Part shown: positions 36,119 through 45,189 of the stretch, in pieces
Position numbering within the stretch: position 1 is the stretch's first letter
Layout of the letters: the number at the start of each line of letters is the position of its first letter
Source of the DNA: Membranipora membranacea
Lineage: Eukaryota; Bryozoa; Gymnolaemata; Cheilostomatida; Membraniporidae
Assembly: GCA_914767715.1 (NCBI GenBank)
Contig: OU612071.1
Location: 18,844,948-18,908,947, forward strand
Direction: 5' to 3'
DNA length: 64,000 nt
Translations under genes and position numbers: made by a program
The notes under the pieces: model-generated
Databases searched by the model: none
What the model was told of the DNA's origin: nothing
What the model saw: only the letters and a program-made list of their open reading frames with translations

Positions 36119-36323
36119 TCAGAGACATTTAGTTTGAGTTCTGTGTTTATATGTTTTCATTGTCTCGTCTAATTTGCGCCATGATACCATTCTCGAAAGT
36201 GTTAGCAATATGGAGTCAGCGTGTATGTCAGCTTCTCGGTCAGCCCGTCCAGTCTCCTGGAAGAATGCAGCTGCCATAGCTGGTGCTCCATAATGTAAGA
36301 CGTATTGGATTTATACCAATGCT
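36119..36323 (-). pseudogene. RecQ-family helicase fragment (motifs V-VI)
   Basis: After a plausible acceptor (AACAATCTTAG|, exon from 36323), one frame gives GINPI and the adjacent frame gives YVLHYGAPAMAAAFFQETGR then ADREADIHADSILL. This corresponds to RecQ helicase motif V (GxGINKPxxRxVIHxGxP) and the motif VI arginine-finger consensus QExGRAGR, here QETGRADR. It ends at a stop at 36119. The frameshift inside motif V and the lack of the zinc-binding/RQC part indicate a relic. It probably belongs with the motif Ia-II exon at 37902-38161. Confidence 0.6.
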
Positions 36324-36464
36324 CTAAGATTGTTTTTATATGCAATTTTTATACTTTCACGCCTGTGATGAAGCAATGTCCTTTGAGTATAGACAATTAT
36401 TATTATATATAATATCATTATATCATATAAATATAATGCATAGATTTTATTGATAAGAGCTAAC

Positions 36465-36568
36465 CTGTCAGCAAGAACTCCGCCGATGATCAGCCCCAGA
36501 CCACCGCTGATCATCCAACCTACTCCAAGGATCGTATTCAGGTAGGCGTCATCACACACCAAACCAAA
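36465..36568 (-). CDS. single exon of an MFS (SLC22-like) transporter
   Basis: Exon bounded by TTTTTCTCATAG| and GCTGACAG|GTTAGC, 104 nt long. It encodes FGLVCDDAYLNTILGVGWMI followed by SGGLGLIIGGVLADR. The pattern (F-x-L-V-C ... two Gly-rich helices ... G-x-L-A-D-R) is that of the TM2-TM3 region and loop 2-3 of major-facilitator transporters, especially organic solute carriers of the SLC22 type. No other transmembrane exons were recognised nearby. It lies between two RecQ-like exons on the same strand, so it is either a displaced fragment or part of an unseen gene. The frame itself is intact. Confidence 0.5.
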
Positions 36569-37901
36569 CTATGAGAAAAATAATAGTTTTGTGGGAGCAG
36601 CATTATGCAGCCAATTTATTGTCATCTTAGAGTTGCTCTCCTTCATTAAATCACGTAGATTTTGGGACTCTTCTTCCGGATCAGTAGTCAGTTGATACAT
36701 ACAGCTTATCGAGTTATGGTCTCCTATTGTTTGAAAGCATCAGATAGATACCTAGTGTTCATAAAAAAGATTAGCATTCTCAGCAAGTTCTCGGCAGCAG
36801 TTCTAAGAACGAGTGTGATAAGCCATTTGAAATCTGTTGTTATGTCGCCGTTAACTCGAGTGGTATGATATCTGTAATAAGGACGACATACATTATAAAC
36901 AAACTATATCTGGGATGTGTATGTATGTCATAATTTTTATGCTATATCATCTTTCAACATACACTACTTTCTCCTCAAACCATATTTAGTGCTTTAAATT
37001 GTTCAGCAAGAAAAATATGGCAGATCAAAGTTACTGGACGGGATTAGGGACAACCCACCATGAACAGACAACTCCCAGTATCATACTGCAGATGTAACAC
37101 ATTCATGGCAGTGACTCAGGGTGACACATGGACACCAAAAGTAATAGCAGGAATTACTATGTCTAGTGTTAATACTGTCTGTCTGTATATCATGTTGCTA
37201 TTTTCTAAGCCCTTGATATGGTATGACCCAATATGCCTGTTGATCAACGATTGAATGTCTATTATCGTAGTTGTCAATGATAATGTTGTCATGTAAGCTT
37301 TCCCATAAATACACCTGATATAATGAGAGGGTGACTCCCATCCCGATTGATACTATTTCTATGTATGTACATGGCAAAGGTCATAGATATATATATGTAG
37401 GCAAAGGTACTACCCTAGACCATAATAATCTTCCACGCTTATGGGTACTACAATAGCCAAGGGGCAGCGACATGTAAATAGCCTAAAGCCAAATTCAAGT
37501 TTAGAGCGTTGGCTACATTACTTACGATATATTTCTCTTGTTGATGTCAACTTTGATGACAGCCGGTGACCTGAGTCTGAGAGATGTCTTTACAGTTTCA
37601 ATAACATATATAGAAAAATGGGGAGATGAAAGGAAAGTGACTTCTTGTATCGGTCGGTGATTATGAAATCTGTGTCTGGAAATCATTTGCATTGGGATAA
37701 ATCTAGTAGGACCAGACGTCTAGTTGGATTTGTAATCAAACTGAAACCTAAATCATTGTTGCCTCGCTTTTCAGGACAGGGGTGTTACACTATAGGCCTA
37801 CTGTATTACAACATTATTTACGATAAATAATTGTCCATTTCAATAACAAAAGTTTGATCGCATATATTTCACTGACTGCTATTACTTTTGGTAAAACTAA
37901 C
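36569..37901. other. no recognisable exon
   Basis: Separates the MFS-like exon from the RecQ motif II exon. RecQ motifs III-IV were sought on the minus strand and not found. Confidence 0.4.
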
Positions 37902-38161
37902 CATGCAGCAATGATGTGGAATTCATCGATGAATACCGCCTTCAAATTATCGGCCACATAAGCTATTGTGAGTAATGCTCTGCCACAAGCACCAAGAATA
38001 TTTTCCAGGCTTGTGAATATGAACACTGCTTGTCTGGACTCCGTAAGAGTAGACGCTGATAGGTGAACGAGCGATACTTGTGGGATGATTTCTCTGCATT
38101 TCGCCATGGCATCAGTTATCAATGATACGAGAGGCATGACCATCAGAAATCTGGCGAACTG
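37902..38161 (-). pseudogene. RecQ-family helicase exon (motifs Ia-II)
   Basis: Exon bounded by TTTCTCTACAG| and GCTGCATG|GTTAGT, 260 nt, open throughout. It encodes FLMVMPLVSLITDAMAKCRE (motif Ia, cf. VISPLxSLMxDQ), then RQAVFIFTSLENILGACGRA (cf. the IVFxSPExLL segment). It ends LKAVFIDEFHIIAAW (motif II, cf. VDEAHCISQWG), with DEFH in place of the canonical DEAH/DExH. Spliced upstream and downstream exons (motif I GKS, motifs III-IV) were not seen. Motifs V-VI occur at 36119-36323 on the same strand. RecQ-like helicases of this divergent kind are often multicopy in invertebrates. Confidence 0.6.
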
Positions 38162-38420
38162 CTGTAGAGAAACAAACCATACACTATTTTAGATGCCGAT
38201 TCTAGTCTTTAGAATTATTTTATGAGAGCCCGTTTGGAAAGTTAAGCATCTGGAGATCATCATGATTATGTGGCCTATATCAATACGAACCTGAGTGTAT
38301 GATAACCAGGAATGAGTATTAACTGGAATGCATTCATTTTCTCACGTAGATGATATGTAGACCAATTTCTTTGCATATTTTAAATTTGTGGCTGATTTCC
38401 CAACAACATGAAAATATTAC

Positions 38421-38618
38421 CTTGGTGGTGTTTTTGAGTCTGACAGAGCTAGGCCGATCATCTAGGGTGGTCGAGCCCATCAAAGCTGATAGCTCCTCTT
38501 CAGCATCTGCTCTACTTTCATCAGTTGCCCTAGGTGGTCTCTCAGGTGTGCTGGTCTCAAAATCAGCAGTTTGGGTAAATGGAGTATCAGTGATTAGGAG
38601 ATCATCATCATGTAGGCG
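38421..38618 (-). CDS. exon encoding an acidic, Ser/Thr-rich hydrophilic segment
   Basis: Exon bounded by TGACTTTTAG| and CACCACCAAG|GTAATA, exactly 66 codons in phase 0. It begins RLHDDDLLITDTPFTQTADF and ends STTLDDRPSSVRLKNTTK. It is low in hydrophobic residues, consistent with a cytoplasmic loop or tail. It may belong to the MFS-like gene represented at 36465-36568 or to a helicase N-terminus. Neither link is proven. Confidence 0.5.
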
Positions 38619-38901
38619 CTAAAAGTCAAAAAATGAAATTGAGTGTTGAGATATGAGCATTACCTGGTTTTGTCCTATCAATTGAAGCAATGAAATATTA
38701 AATATTAATTAGTATCATTATATTTCATTGAATCGAAGTGTGTGTGCTGATTACAAATTTGTTTTCAGTTTTCTTTTCTTGTGGATGGATGAATTTTATT
38801 ACGATCGCTGCCAAAAAAAGTTATGTCGTGAAATTTGTTGCAATACTGGCACAAAATAGAAATGTAAAGAAGCATAGAAAAAACCAATCCCCATTGCATT
38901 T

Positions 38902-39147
38902 TTAAAATAGAATATCATTAAGTGTGAAAGCTGAATGCCGCCAAAAACTGTCTCTTCCCCACGCACCTCTATGCTTAATTAAACGGTAGTGTCCAGATGG
39001 GCATTTGCTTAAAAAGTCATTGATGTAGTGATCATCGTGTATATACCGGAGAGCCAGGGTTTTAGTTTGATGCGCTATTAGAGTGTCAATATCAGGATGA
39101 TCAACGCCATGTTTGATTGCGTCGGAAAAAAAACTTTTCTTATACAT
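38902..39147 (-). pseudogene. tyrosine-recombinase-like C-terminal fragment
   Basis: The frame encodes FFSDAIKHGVDHPDIDTLIA followed by HQTKTLALRYIHDDHYINDF. The order (x-G-V-D-x-x-x-I-x-x-L-x-x-H-x-x-x-x-T-x-x-Y) resembles the catalytic H/R box and nucleophile Tyr region of phage-integrase-family recombinases, as carried by DIRS, Ngaro or Crypton elements. The upstream HxxR is not visible. It is probably a transposon remnant. Confidence 0.35.
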
Positions 39148-39149
39148 TT

Positions 39150-40136
39150 CTTATCATATCACTGGCATATAAAGATGTATAAAATTATAGGCAGGCAGTA
39201 GGTAATCAAAGAAACTATGAAACTTCTGGATGCAGATGACCCTCCCCCACAACCCCCCACAACCCCCCAGTGGACCCTTTACTCAATGTATTTTAGACTT
39301 CCCACAATCGGATGGTTTATACCCTAATATATCACCTGCAATTCTGGGACAAGTTTCAATTCAATGCAATCATCATCAACATCAATCAATTACTTACATC
39401 ATCATCACCATTATGTGATTGTTGTGGTGTCTCTGATGTCTCTTCTTTGGGTGTAAATCCAATGATTTGGTGAGATATCTGTCTTATTCTATTCATTTTC
39501 AAATTCTAAGCTCCAAGTTAATAATGATATTACCACAAAACGGTTATATTGTAGTAAATATTTTTGTGGCCCAACACAAAGTCTGATATCAAATATTTAG
39601 GCTTTGCAAGGTGATGATTGTTCTGAGATCTTCTGATGCTGATTCCATGTCTAATAGATGTTGCCCAAACATCTGAACTATCCCACCCTGAGTTATTATT
39701 GATTCTACATCTGATTATAACAATGGGAAAGCCATGCTGATGCAGCAAATAGAGGCAAATTACCATTTTACTCTGTTCCTTTGTTATTCATATTGAAGCA
39801 TGGAAGGGCAACTCCAAAAATGAATAGGTTATGTCCTTGACTGGGGGTGGGGTTTGATAGTGGAGCGCCACAAAATCCCAAACGCAGGCATCGGCCCCTT
39901 GACGTGCAATATGTAGGCTATTGAGATTTTACAACTTTTAGATTAATTAAATGTCATAATTAAAGTTCTCTTGTTATGTCATGGTGAGGTTATTGTTATA
40001 CGTTCTTTGGGTTGAAAATAATCCACGATTAAAAAAATTCTTTGACATAGTTCATTATAATAAGTACATCTAAGTTTATAGAGAAGTTGTAAATAACGCT
40101 GTAAACAGCCTTTATAACATTTTCAACATTTAATCG
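39150..40136. other. no recognisable gene
   Basis: Includes a C-rich tract (about 39240-39270) only. Confidence 0.5.
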
Positions 40137-40144
40137 ATACCAGG

Positions 40145-41026
40145 TAGGGGTGGAACAGATCAGGGTAAGGCAACCTCGGATCGGATATCGGATCAGTCGA
40201 TAAATTCAACCTCGGATCGGATCCGGATAACGCGTACAAACGCCATGTCCAAACAGCTGTACTCTTGCACCATAATATACAGTTAAGGTCATTGAATACA
40301 TGGATAAACAGCGTCAACAATCTTTTCCCTGAACCATTACCCTAAATTAAATGCGCATGTATCTGCTTGGATATAATACTTTACAAGGACCAACTTATCA
40401 CTCAAACAGCCACGGTGCAAGGATCACGCAAGCAGTTTATTTGAAAGTATCATTTAATGAGTACAAAGATCTCTTGACTCAATATGCCAGGATCACTCAA
40501 ACCAATGAGGTTTAGTTCATTGCTCAAACCCCGATGTTTGTTATCACTGAGTTTGAACAAACTCCCTGCACATAGGATAGGAATTGTCCTCCTACTTTGA
40601 AGAAGAGGATAACCTTGTACATTAAACTAGATATTTTGTTACAGGGAACATCATTGGACAAAAATTATGTCCTTATTCACACCGATCTGAGTAAAGATGC
40701 TTCTCTCAATTTCAGCAGAAAACACATCCATCAAATTTAATCAGCAACAATATAATTAGCAATGAAAATAAGATAAGTATTGATTGCCTATTGATCACCA
40801 CTGAGTGCTTTCAGCCAAACTCCATTATCTAATCTAAACCACAAATTAATGACTATCATATTTCTTTCCTTGTCATTTTTAGTGAGATAAATGATGCTTA
40901 GTAAGTGTTGATTAAAAACGTATAATCTCGGATCAGACATAACACATTTCCGATCCGGTTTGTGGTTGAATCCAAGGTCAAATATCCGAAATTCAACTCC
41001 AACCTCAAGAGGTCGTTCCACCCCTA
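40145..41026 (+). mobile_element. non-autonomous hAT element, copy 2
   Basis: TAGGGGTGGAACAGATC ... GGTCGTTCCACCCCTA, flanked by a perfect 8-bp target duplication ATACCAGG (40137-40144 and 41027-41034). Homologous along its length to 27279-28221, with a ~60-bp shorter interior. Two copies with independent 8-bp duplications establish the family. Confidence 0.92.
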
Positions 41027-41469
41027 ATACCAGGTGGAAATATGATTAGTAGCCGGATCCCATGATGGTAACACACTCCACAACATACCAGCATCTACTA
41101 GTTTTTGGTACTTTTGGTGTTGTCTATGAACAAAGTCATAGCGAAACTTGTCAAAGTTGCATTCTGGTTGGTGCAGATTCATGCTATGCACATGCTGCAT
41201 AAACTGTTTGTTACTTTTTATAATCTGGTCATCACAGACCTTTTAGTTTAGGTAGTATTTTTGTATGACACTCCGACAATTTGTGTTGTTGGCAGTTTTC
41301 CGGTTTTATTCAGACACGACTACTCCATTCAAAATGCTGCTAGCAACTCCTCTTTATAAAAAATGCTACCAGCTTATTAAATTTACACAGTACAACTTTA
41401 CATTACAGAAAGATCTGGCAGGATTTAATTAATGATGCTCATTCAAGAATGGTACATGACCTAGACATG

Positions 41470-41970
41470 ACATTCAAAACAGGAGATTGAGCTTCCCAAT
41501 TAAGCGATGATAAATGATAAATGATGAATGATAAAGCGATGATAAATAACCCAATGACGATGGTAATGAGTATATTAGGAAGTTATCAAGTAGCTTAATC
41601 TGTAATGCACAGTAACGTTGAACAACCAACCGCCAGTGGTGGATAATGTGGCATACAGGTAAAGGGGTACCTGTATGTCACATATGCTCCCCCCTGGAGG
41701 CGACTGTTCTCAATCGCTAAATTCAAAGATGGTACATGATGGTGCACATAACACTCAAAACAGGAGATTGAACTTCCTAATTAAACATGACGATAAATAA
41801 CATAAATGATGATAATAGGCAATTAGGAAGCTATCTAGTATCACAATCCATCATACATAGCAAAGCGGAGATTTAATCAAAGCACACTGCACAGCAACAA
41901 TGAACAACCAACCGCCAGTGGTGGATAATGTGGCATACAGGTACAGGGGTACCTGTATGTCACATTTTTG
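41470..41970 (+). repeat. tandem ~280-bp duplication, each unit ending in a hairpin
   Basis: Units begin CAAAACAGGAGATTGA (about 41479 and 41758) and end AACAACCAACCGCCAGTGGTGGATAATG followed by a hairpin. Hairpin 1 is at 41646-41683 (16-bp arms, one G/A mismatch). Hairpin 2 is at 41927-41966 (18-bp arms AATGTGGCATACAGGTAC / GTACCTGTATGTCACATT, 4-base loop). Unit 1 also contains degenerate GATAAAT repeats (41505-41550). Confidence 0.7.
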
Positions 41971-42122
41971 CATAAATTGATTTGTTGGTGTGTCACCATC
42001 ATAAGGATCCAAATATAATGCCATATGCATAGTGTTTCCTGAAATACACAATAATACTAAAATAAAAGTTCATTTTAAGGTCAATGCTAAAAATCATAAA
42101 ATAATTTACAATCAATCAATCA

Positions 42123-42707
42123 TTAATAATATGCGCTGTAACAAGGAGTGAAATAACCCTTACAATTTTCCGGACAATCCGAAAATGTTGCATGCACGCA
42201 AACCAATTTCCAATTAAATTCATTGTTACAGTCCTTCCTCAACCCCTTGGACTCCAACAACACTTCTAGTGTTGCTGGGGAGAGTGAGGGAAGGCTTTCT
42301 GTAGGAAGCACTAAGTCTTCCCCCCTGTTAGTCACAGAGATTGAGGGAGGAGTCCCCCCACCCCCTGCTCTGACTGCTTGGCAGTAGACTGCCATACAGT
42401 CAGAGTGCTTCTTCCCATAAAATTCTACAGTGATTTTTTTGCCAACTTTACGCTGTACTGCGTTTAGGAATGTTTTCATAATTTGGGATTTTCTAATATA
42501 TAAGCAGCGAGAAAATTTCCCCTCAAATACTTTAATGTCGCCAATAAATTTGGCGGTTTGGAAAATAATTTTATTTTTGCCAGCATAGGACAAGAGATAG
42601 CTCTCGTCCTTATGCTTTACTATTTGAATTAGAGTTTGGTCAACTTGATCACCATCCGAAAACACTATCGTACCTGAATCGAATTCCGGTGCGAAATCAG
42701 TTGTAGT
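42123..42707 (-). CDS. 3' exon with possible PH/REC114-like domain
   Basis: Starts after GACATACAG| at 42707 in phase 0 and runs 194 codons to TAA. The N-terminal ~105 residues alternate short hydrophobic strands (SYLLSYAGKNKIIFQTAKF, KFSRCLYIRKSQIMKTFLNA). They end KKITVEFYGKKHSDCMAVYC, a strand-then-helix pattern like the MF-x-V-x-F-x-G-x-S-x-E-x-A-x-x-x-C signature of the PH-like domain of the meiotic protein REC114. A glycine/proline linker and an Ser/Leu-rich helix follow. The C-terminus is Cys-rich (VCVHATFSDCPENCKGY). The REC114 assignment is tentative. The exon probably belongs to the gene whose 5' exons lie at 43310-44010, but the junction to it is not resolved. Confidence 0.5.
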   Translation of the reverse strand, partial: TTTDFAPEFDSGTIVFSDGDQVDQTLIQIVKHKDESYLLSYAGKNKIIFQTAKFIGDIKVFEGKFSRCLYIRKSQIMKTFLNAVQRKVGKKITVEFYGKKHSDCMAVYCQAVRAGGGGTPPSISVTNRGEDLVLPTESLPSLSPATLEVLLESKGLRKDCNNEFNWKLVCVHATFSDCPENCKGYFTPCYSAYY

Positions 42708-43016
42708 CTGTATGTCTCATTGGTCTTCATCTGATGAGCTGTCAATTCTACAATGAAGTCAACAAATTTCATTCAATAAGGGAAAATGTAGCATTACACC
42801 AGAAACTACGATTCTGTGTTATGCTTGTAGAACAAGTTAAATATGATCCCAAATACAAAAATGCGATGTGTAAACTGCCTTTGCTAATACTTTTATTTCA
42901 AGGGGTAAGCCATGTAAATAATATCAGTGATTATACTCTGGCTTGTAGGTTTACTCTCACTCAAATATGTCAGATAATTTGCTTAAATGTTTTCTGCTGC
43001 AGTTTTTTTCGAGGGT

Positions 43017-44010
43017 CCAGGTAACGCATCATCCAGCTGGTTCTCTAAGGCTGTTGATGCTGCTGGCACTGCTGTTGCGGCTTCTGCTGTTGCAGCTTCT
43101 GCTGTTACTGCTAATGCTGCTGCTGCCGCTGCTGCTGTTACCTCTGGCTCTCGATAAATTTTAAAAAAAGAATTATTTTGCTATGGGGTATATTCATTAA
43201 AATCAACAACCCGCCTAGTTATCACTAATCATTTCAATTATTAAGCAATGTACACATACAATACCATTCAAACTATTTTAAAATAAACGAAAACAAATTA
43301 TATACTCACTCATTTGATGCTGCGGTAGCAACCACTTTCTTCTTTTTGCTACTACCCTCATTAGCTTCACTCCTTCTATAACACAAAATGTAGATTCAAT
43401 TAATTTACAATATATATATTCAAGGGTATAATACATACATGTGAATATTTATTAACACTCATGTAGTCATAGGTTAAAAAACATAACACATTCAAATAAA
43501 ATTTTTAATTTAATTATTTTGCAAAATATAAAGCTAGCTTACTCTTCCGTTTTTCTCTTCTGCTGCTTTCCTTTTCTAGAACTCCTCTCCTTACTATTTT
43601 TCAGGAGGCGTTTCAATACCTCTTGATATTCGGAAGAGTCTAAATCGTATTGGCTTAGATCCATTTTACTGTATTATGTCTGTTGGTGCTAGTAATGCTG
43701 TTGGTGGTTCTAAAAATAAAAAGAAAGATGTTTGTTATGGGGTAAACTTATTATAATCAACAAGCCACTTAGTTATCAATGAGCATGTCAATAAAACCAA
43801 TTTGCACATACAACACAATGCAAGCTAATTTAGAAAAAATAAAAACAAATTAAATACTCACTTTGGTGATGATGGTGGCGGTGCTGCTGTTTGTACTGCT
43901 GGTGCTGCTGATACTGGTGATGCTTGTGCTGGTCCTGCTGGCGAGACTGCTGCTGGTGGTGCTTGTGTTGGCGCTGGTGGTGCTAGTGAGACTGGCATGC
44001 TGTGTCTCAT
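43017..44010 (-). CDS. spliced gene: Pro/Ala-rich, Lys-rich and Ser-rich segments
   Basis: Exon 1 (44031-43862; ATG at 44010) encodes MRHSMPVSLAPPAPTQAPPA and further P/A-rich sequence, donor CCAAA|GTGAGT. Exon 2 is 43709-43543, exon 3 is 43375-43310 and exon 4 starts at about 43155 (TTATCGAG|). All junctions are phase 2, with clean GT-AG ends and introns of ~150-170 bp. An ATG at 43664 within exon 2 opens MDLSQYDLDSSEYQEVLKRL, then Lys/Arg-rich sequence. This continues through exon 3 (ERSEANEGSSKKKKVVATAA) into a Ser/Asn-rich exon 4 ending REPAG-stop. Exon 1 spliced to exon 2 instead reads a different frame and terminates after ~18 residues. Two overlapping products, or an alternative acceptor, are therefore implied. 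Exon 4 also has a second open frame rich in Ala/Glu. A nuclear, disordered protein is likely, but the family is unknown. Confidence 0.5.
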
Positions 44011-44066
44011 TTTCGTATCCAGTTATCTACCCTAAAAACAGGAAAAGACGTAGACACTGTACCCCC

Positions 44067-44228
44067 GCTTGTCAAATTAATTATGATGTACAAACCAATA
44101 GTTAGTCGCTGGGCGGGGGTGTCTGCACCTGGCTGACACTGTCTCCAGCTTTTCAAATTAATTATGATGTACAAACCGACAGTAATTGGCTGGGCGGGGA
44201 TGTCTGCACCTGGCTGACGCTGACACCC
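44067..44228. promoter_or_regulatory. two 81-bp tandem repeats with GC-box and E-box, between divergent genes
   Basis: Units 44067-44147 and 44148-44228 share GCTTNTCAAATTAATTATGATGTACAAACC and GGCTGGGCGGGG-TGTCTGCACCTGGCTGACNCTG. Each contains a GC box (GGGCGGGG) and an E-box (CACCTG). The repeats lie just upstream of the minus-strand gene starting at 44010 and the plus-strand frames starting at 44406, so a bidirectional promoter or enhancer is a reasonable inference. Confidence 0.45.
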
Positions 44229-44405
44229 ATACAGAAAACTTCCTTCATTAAAATGAATTTAAGCTTAATATATATCACTTTACTATCCCACTATCAATCA
44301 TTGTATGGTGTATACTCATTTGTTTCAGATTGACAGTGATATATCTCTTCATTGAGCCAGTGTGTGTGCAGAGGTCACAAAATTACCTGTTCTAATGCTA
44401 ACACG

Positions 44406-44729
44406 ATGGCATGGGCCTCCTTAGAAAATTACATCCTCTATAGATTATTTACCCGTCATGGACTCTACATCAAACCTTTTTTTGTTGATAATACCGTTTT
44501 ACGCTTAGAAAGTATCAGGCATATTACCGCGCTAGATAATTCAAACGCTAAAAATTTTCAGATCGAAATTCAAACTTTAGTAAAATTGATATCAAACCAT
44601 AGCAGAACACCAACGGTTACACAACTAGACACAATCCTTCACTATCAAAGCCAGGGAGGATATTCGTTATGGCTGAATTTATTGAGCAGCTTTCTACTCA
44701 CTATCACAGGCAAGGCAGACCCTGGATAA
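44406..44729 (+). CDS. small ORF 1 of an overlapping set, unknown
   Basis: 107 codons from ATG in a good Kozak context (CACGATGGC). It begins MAWASLENYILYRLFTRHGL and is a mixed, globular-looking composition with no recognised domain. It overlaps ORF 2 by 61 bases in another frame. It could be an exon, a small gene, or the first segment of a frameshifted ancestral frame. Confidence 0.35.
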   Translation: MAWASLENYILYRLFTRHGLYIKPFFVDNTVLRLESIRHITALDNSNAKNFQIEIQTLVKLISNHSRTPTVTQLDTILHYQSQGGYSLWLNLLSSFLLTITGKADPG

Positions 44730-44908
44730 TCACTTCGTTACTCACATCTCTCAGAAAACATACCATCAAACATCATAGTGCTACATCCAAAATACATCCT
44801 ATACATGACCCAAGCGGGCATTCAAGGTTTCAAGTTTTTATTCTAGGCACACTTCTCGGTATAGGCATAGCTTCAACTACATGTCTACCATGGCGGAGCT
44901 GGAACTAG
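44669..44908 (+). CDS. small ORF 2 of an overlapping set, unknown
   Basis: 79 codons, beginning MAEFIEQLSTHYHRQGRPWI. The C-terminal part has a hydrophobic stretch (FQVFILGTLLGIGIAS) that could span a membrane. It overlaps ORF 1 and ORF 3. Confidence 0.3.
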   Translation: MAEFIEQLSTHYHRQGRPWIITSLLTSLRKHTIKHHSATSKIHPIHDPSGHSRFQVFILGTLLGIGIASTTCLPWRSWN

Positions 44909-45042
44909 TACAGACCAAATCATTACACCAGCAAAAACTTAACATCCAAGAAGCTGGATATTGCCTACAAGCAAACAAAGCGACGCTTTATTATCACTCT
45001 CTGCTTTCTTGTTTTCCTGGGTGTTTTTTGGGATTTCCGTAA
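44881..45042 (+). CDS. small ORF 3 of an overlapping set, unknown
   Basis: 53 codons from ATGTCTACCATGGCGGAG, beginning MSTMAELELVQTKSLHQQKL. The second ATG has an optimal ACCATGG context. It overlaps ORF 2 by 28 bases. The continuing frame at 44961-45185 (no ATG start; hydrophobic LSAFLFSWVFFGISV) overlaps it in turn. I cannot tell an overlapping-gene arrangement from decay. Confidence 0.3.
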   Translation: MSTMAELELVQTKSLHQQKLNIQEAGYCLQANKATLYYHSLLSCFPGCFLGFP

Positions 45043-45189
45043 CAAATTTTTCTAATATTTTCGATAATTCATCAAAAGAGTACCACAAAACACATGACAA
45101 CGCTTTGCTGTTCACGATGATAACAATTCAACAGACTTTTATAAATAATGTTAATAATTTATTGTTTTACGTACCTCCCATATGATTAT

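Noticed and set aside
42967-43164. Plus-strand leucine-rich open frame
   Set aside because: It is the complement of a trinucleotide-rich exon (CAG/GCA repeats) of the minus-strand gene, a shadow frame.
43863-44105. Plus-strand Val/Leu-rich open frame
   Set aside because: Shadow of the Pro/Ala-rich exon on the minus strand.
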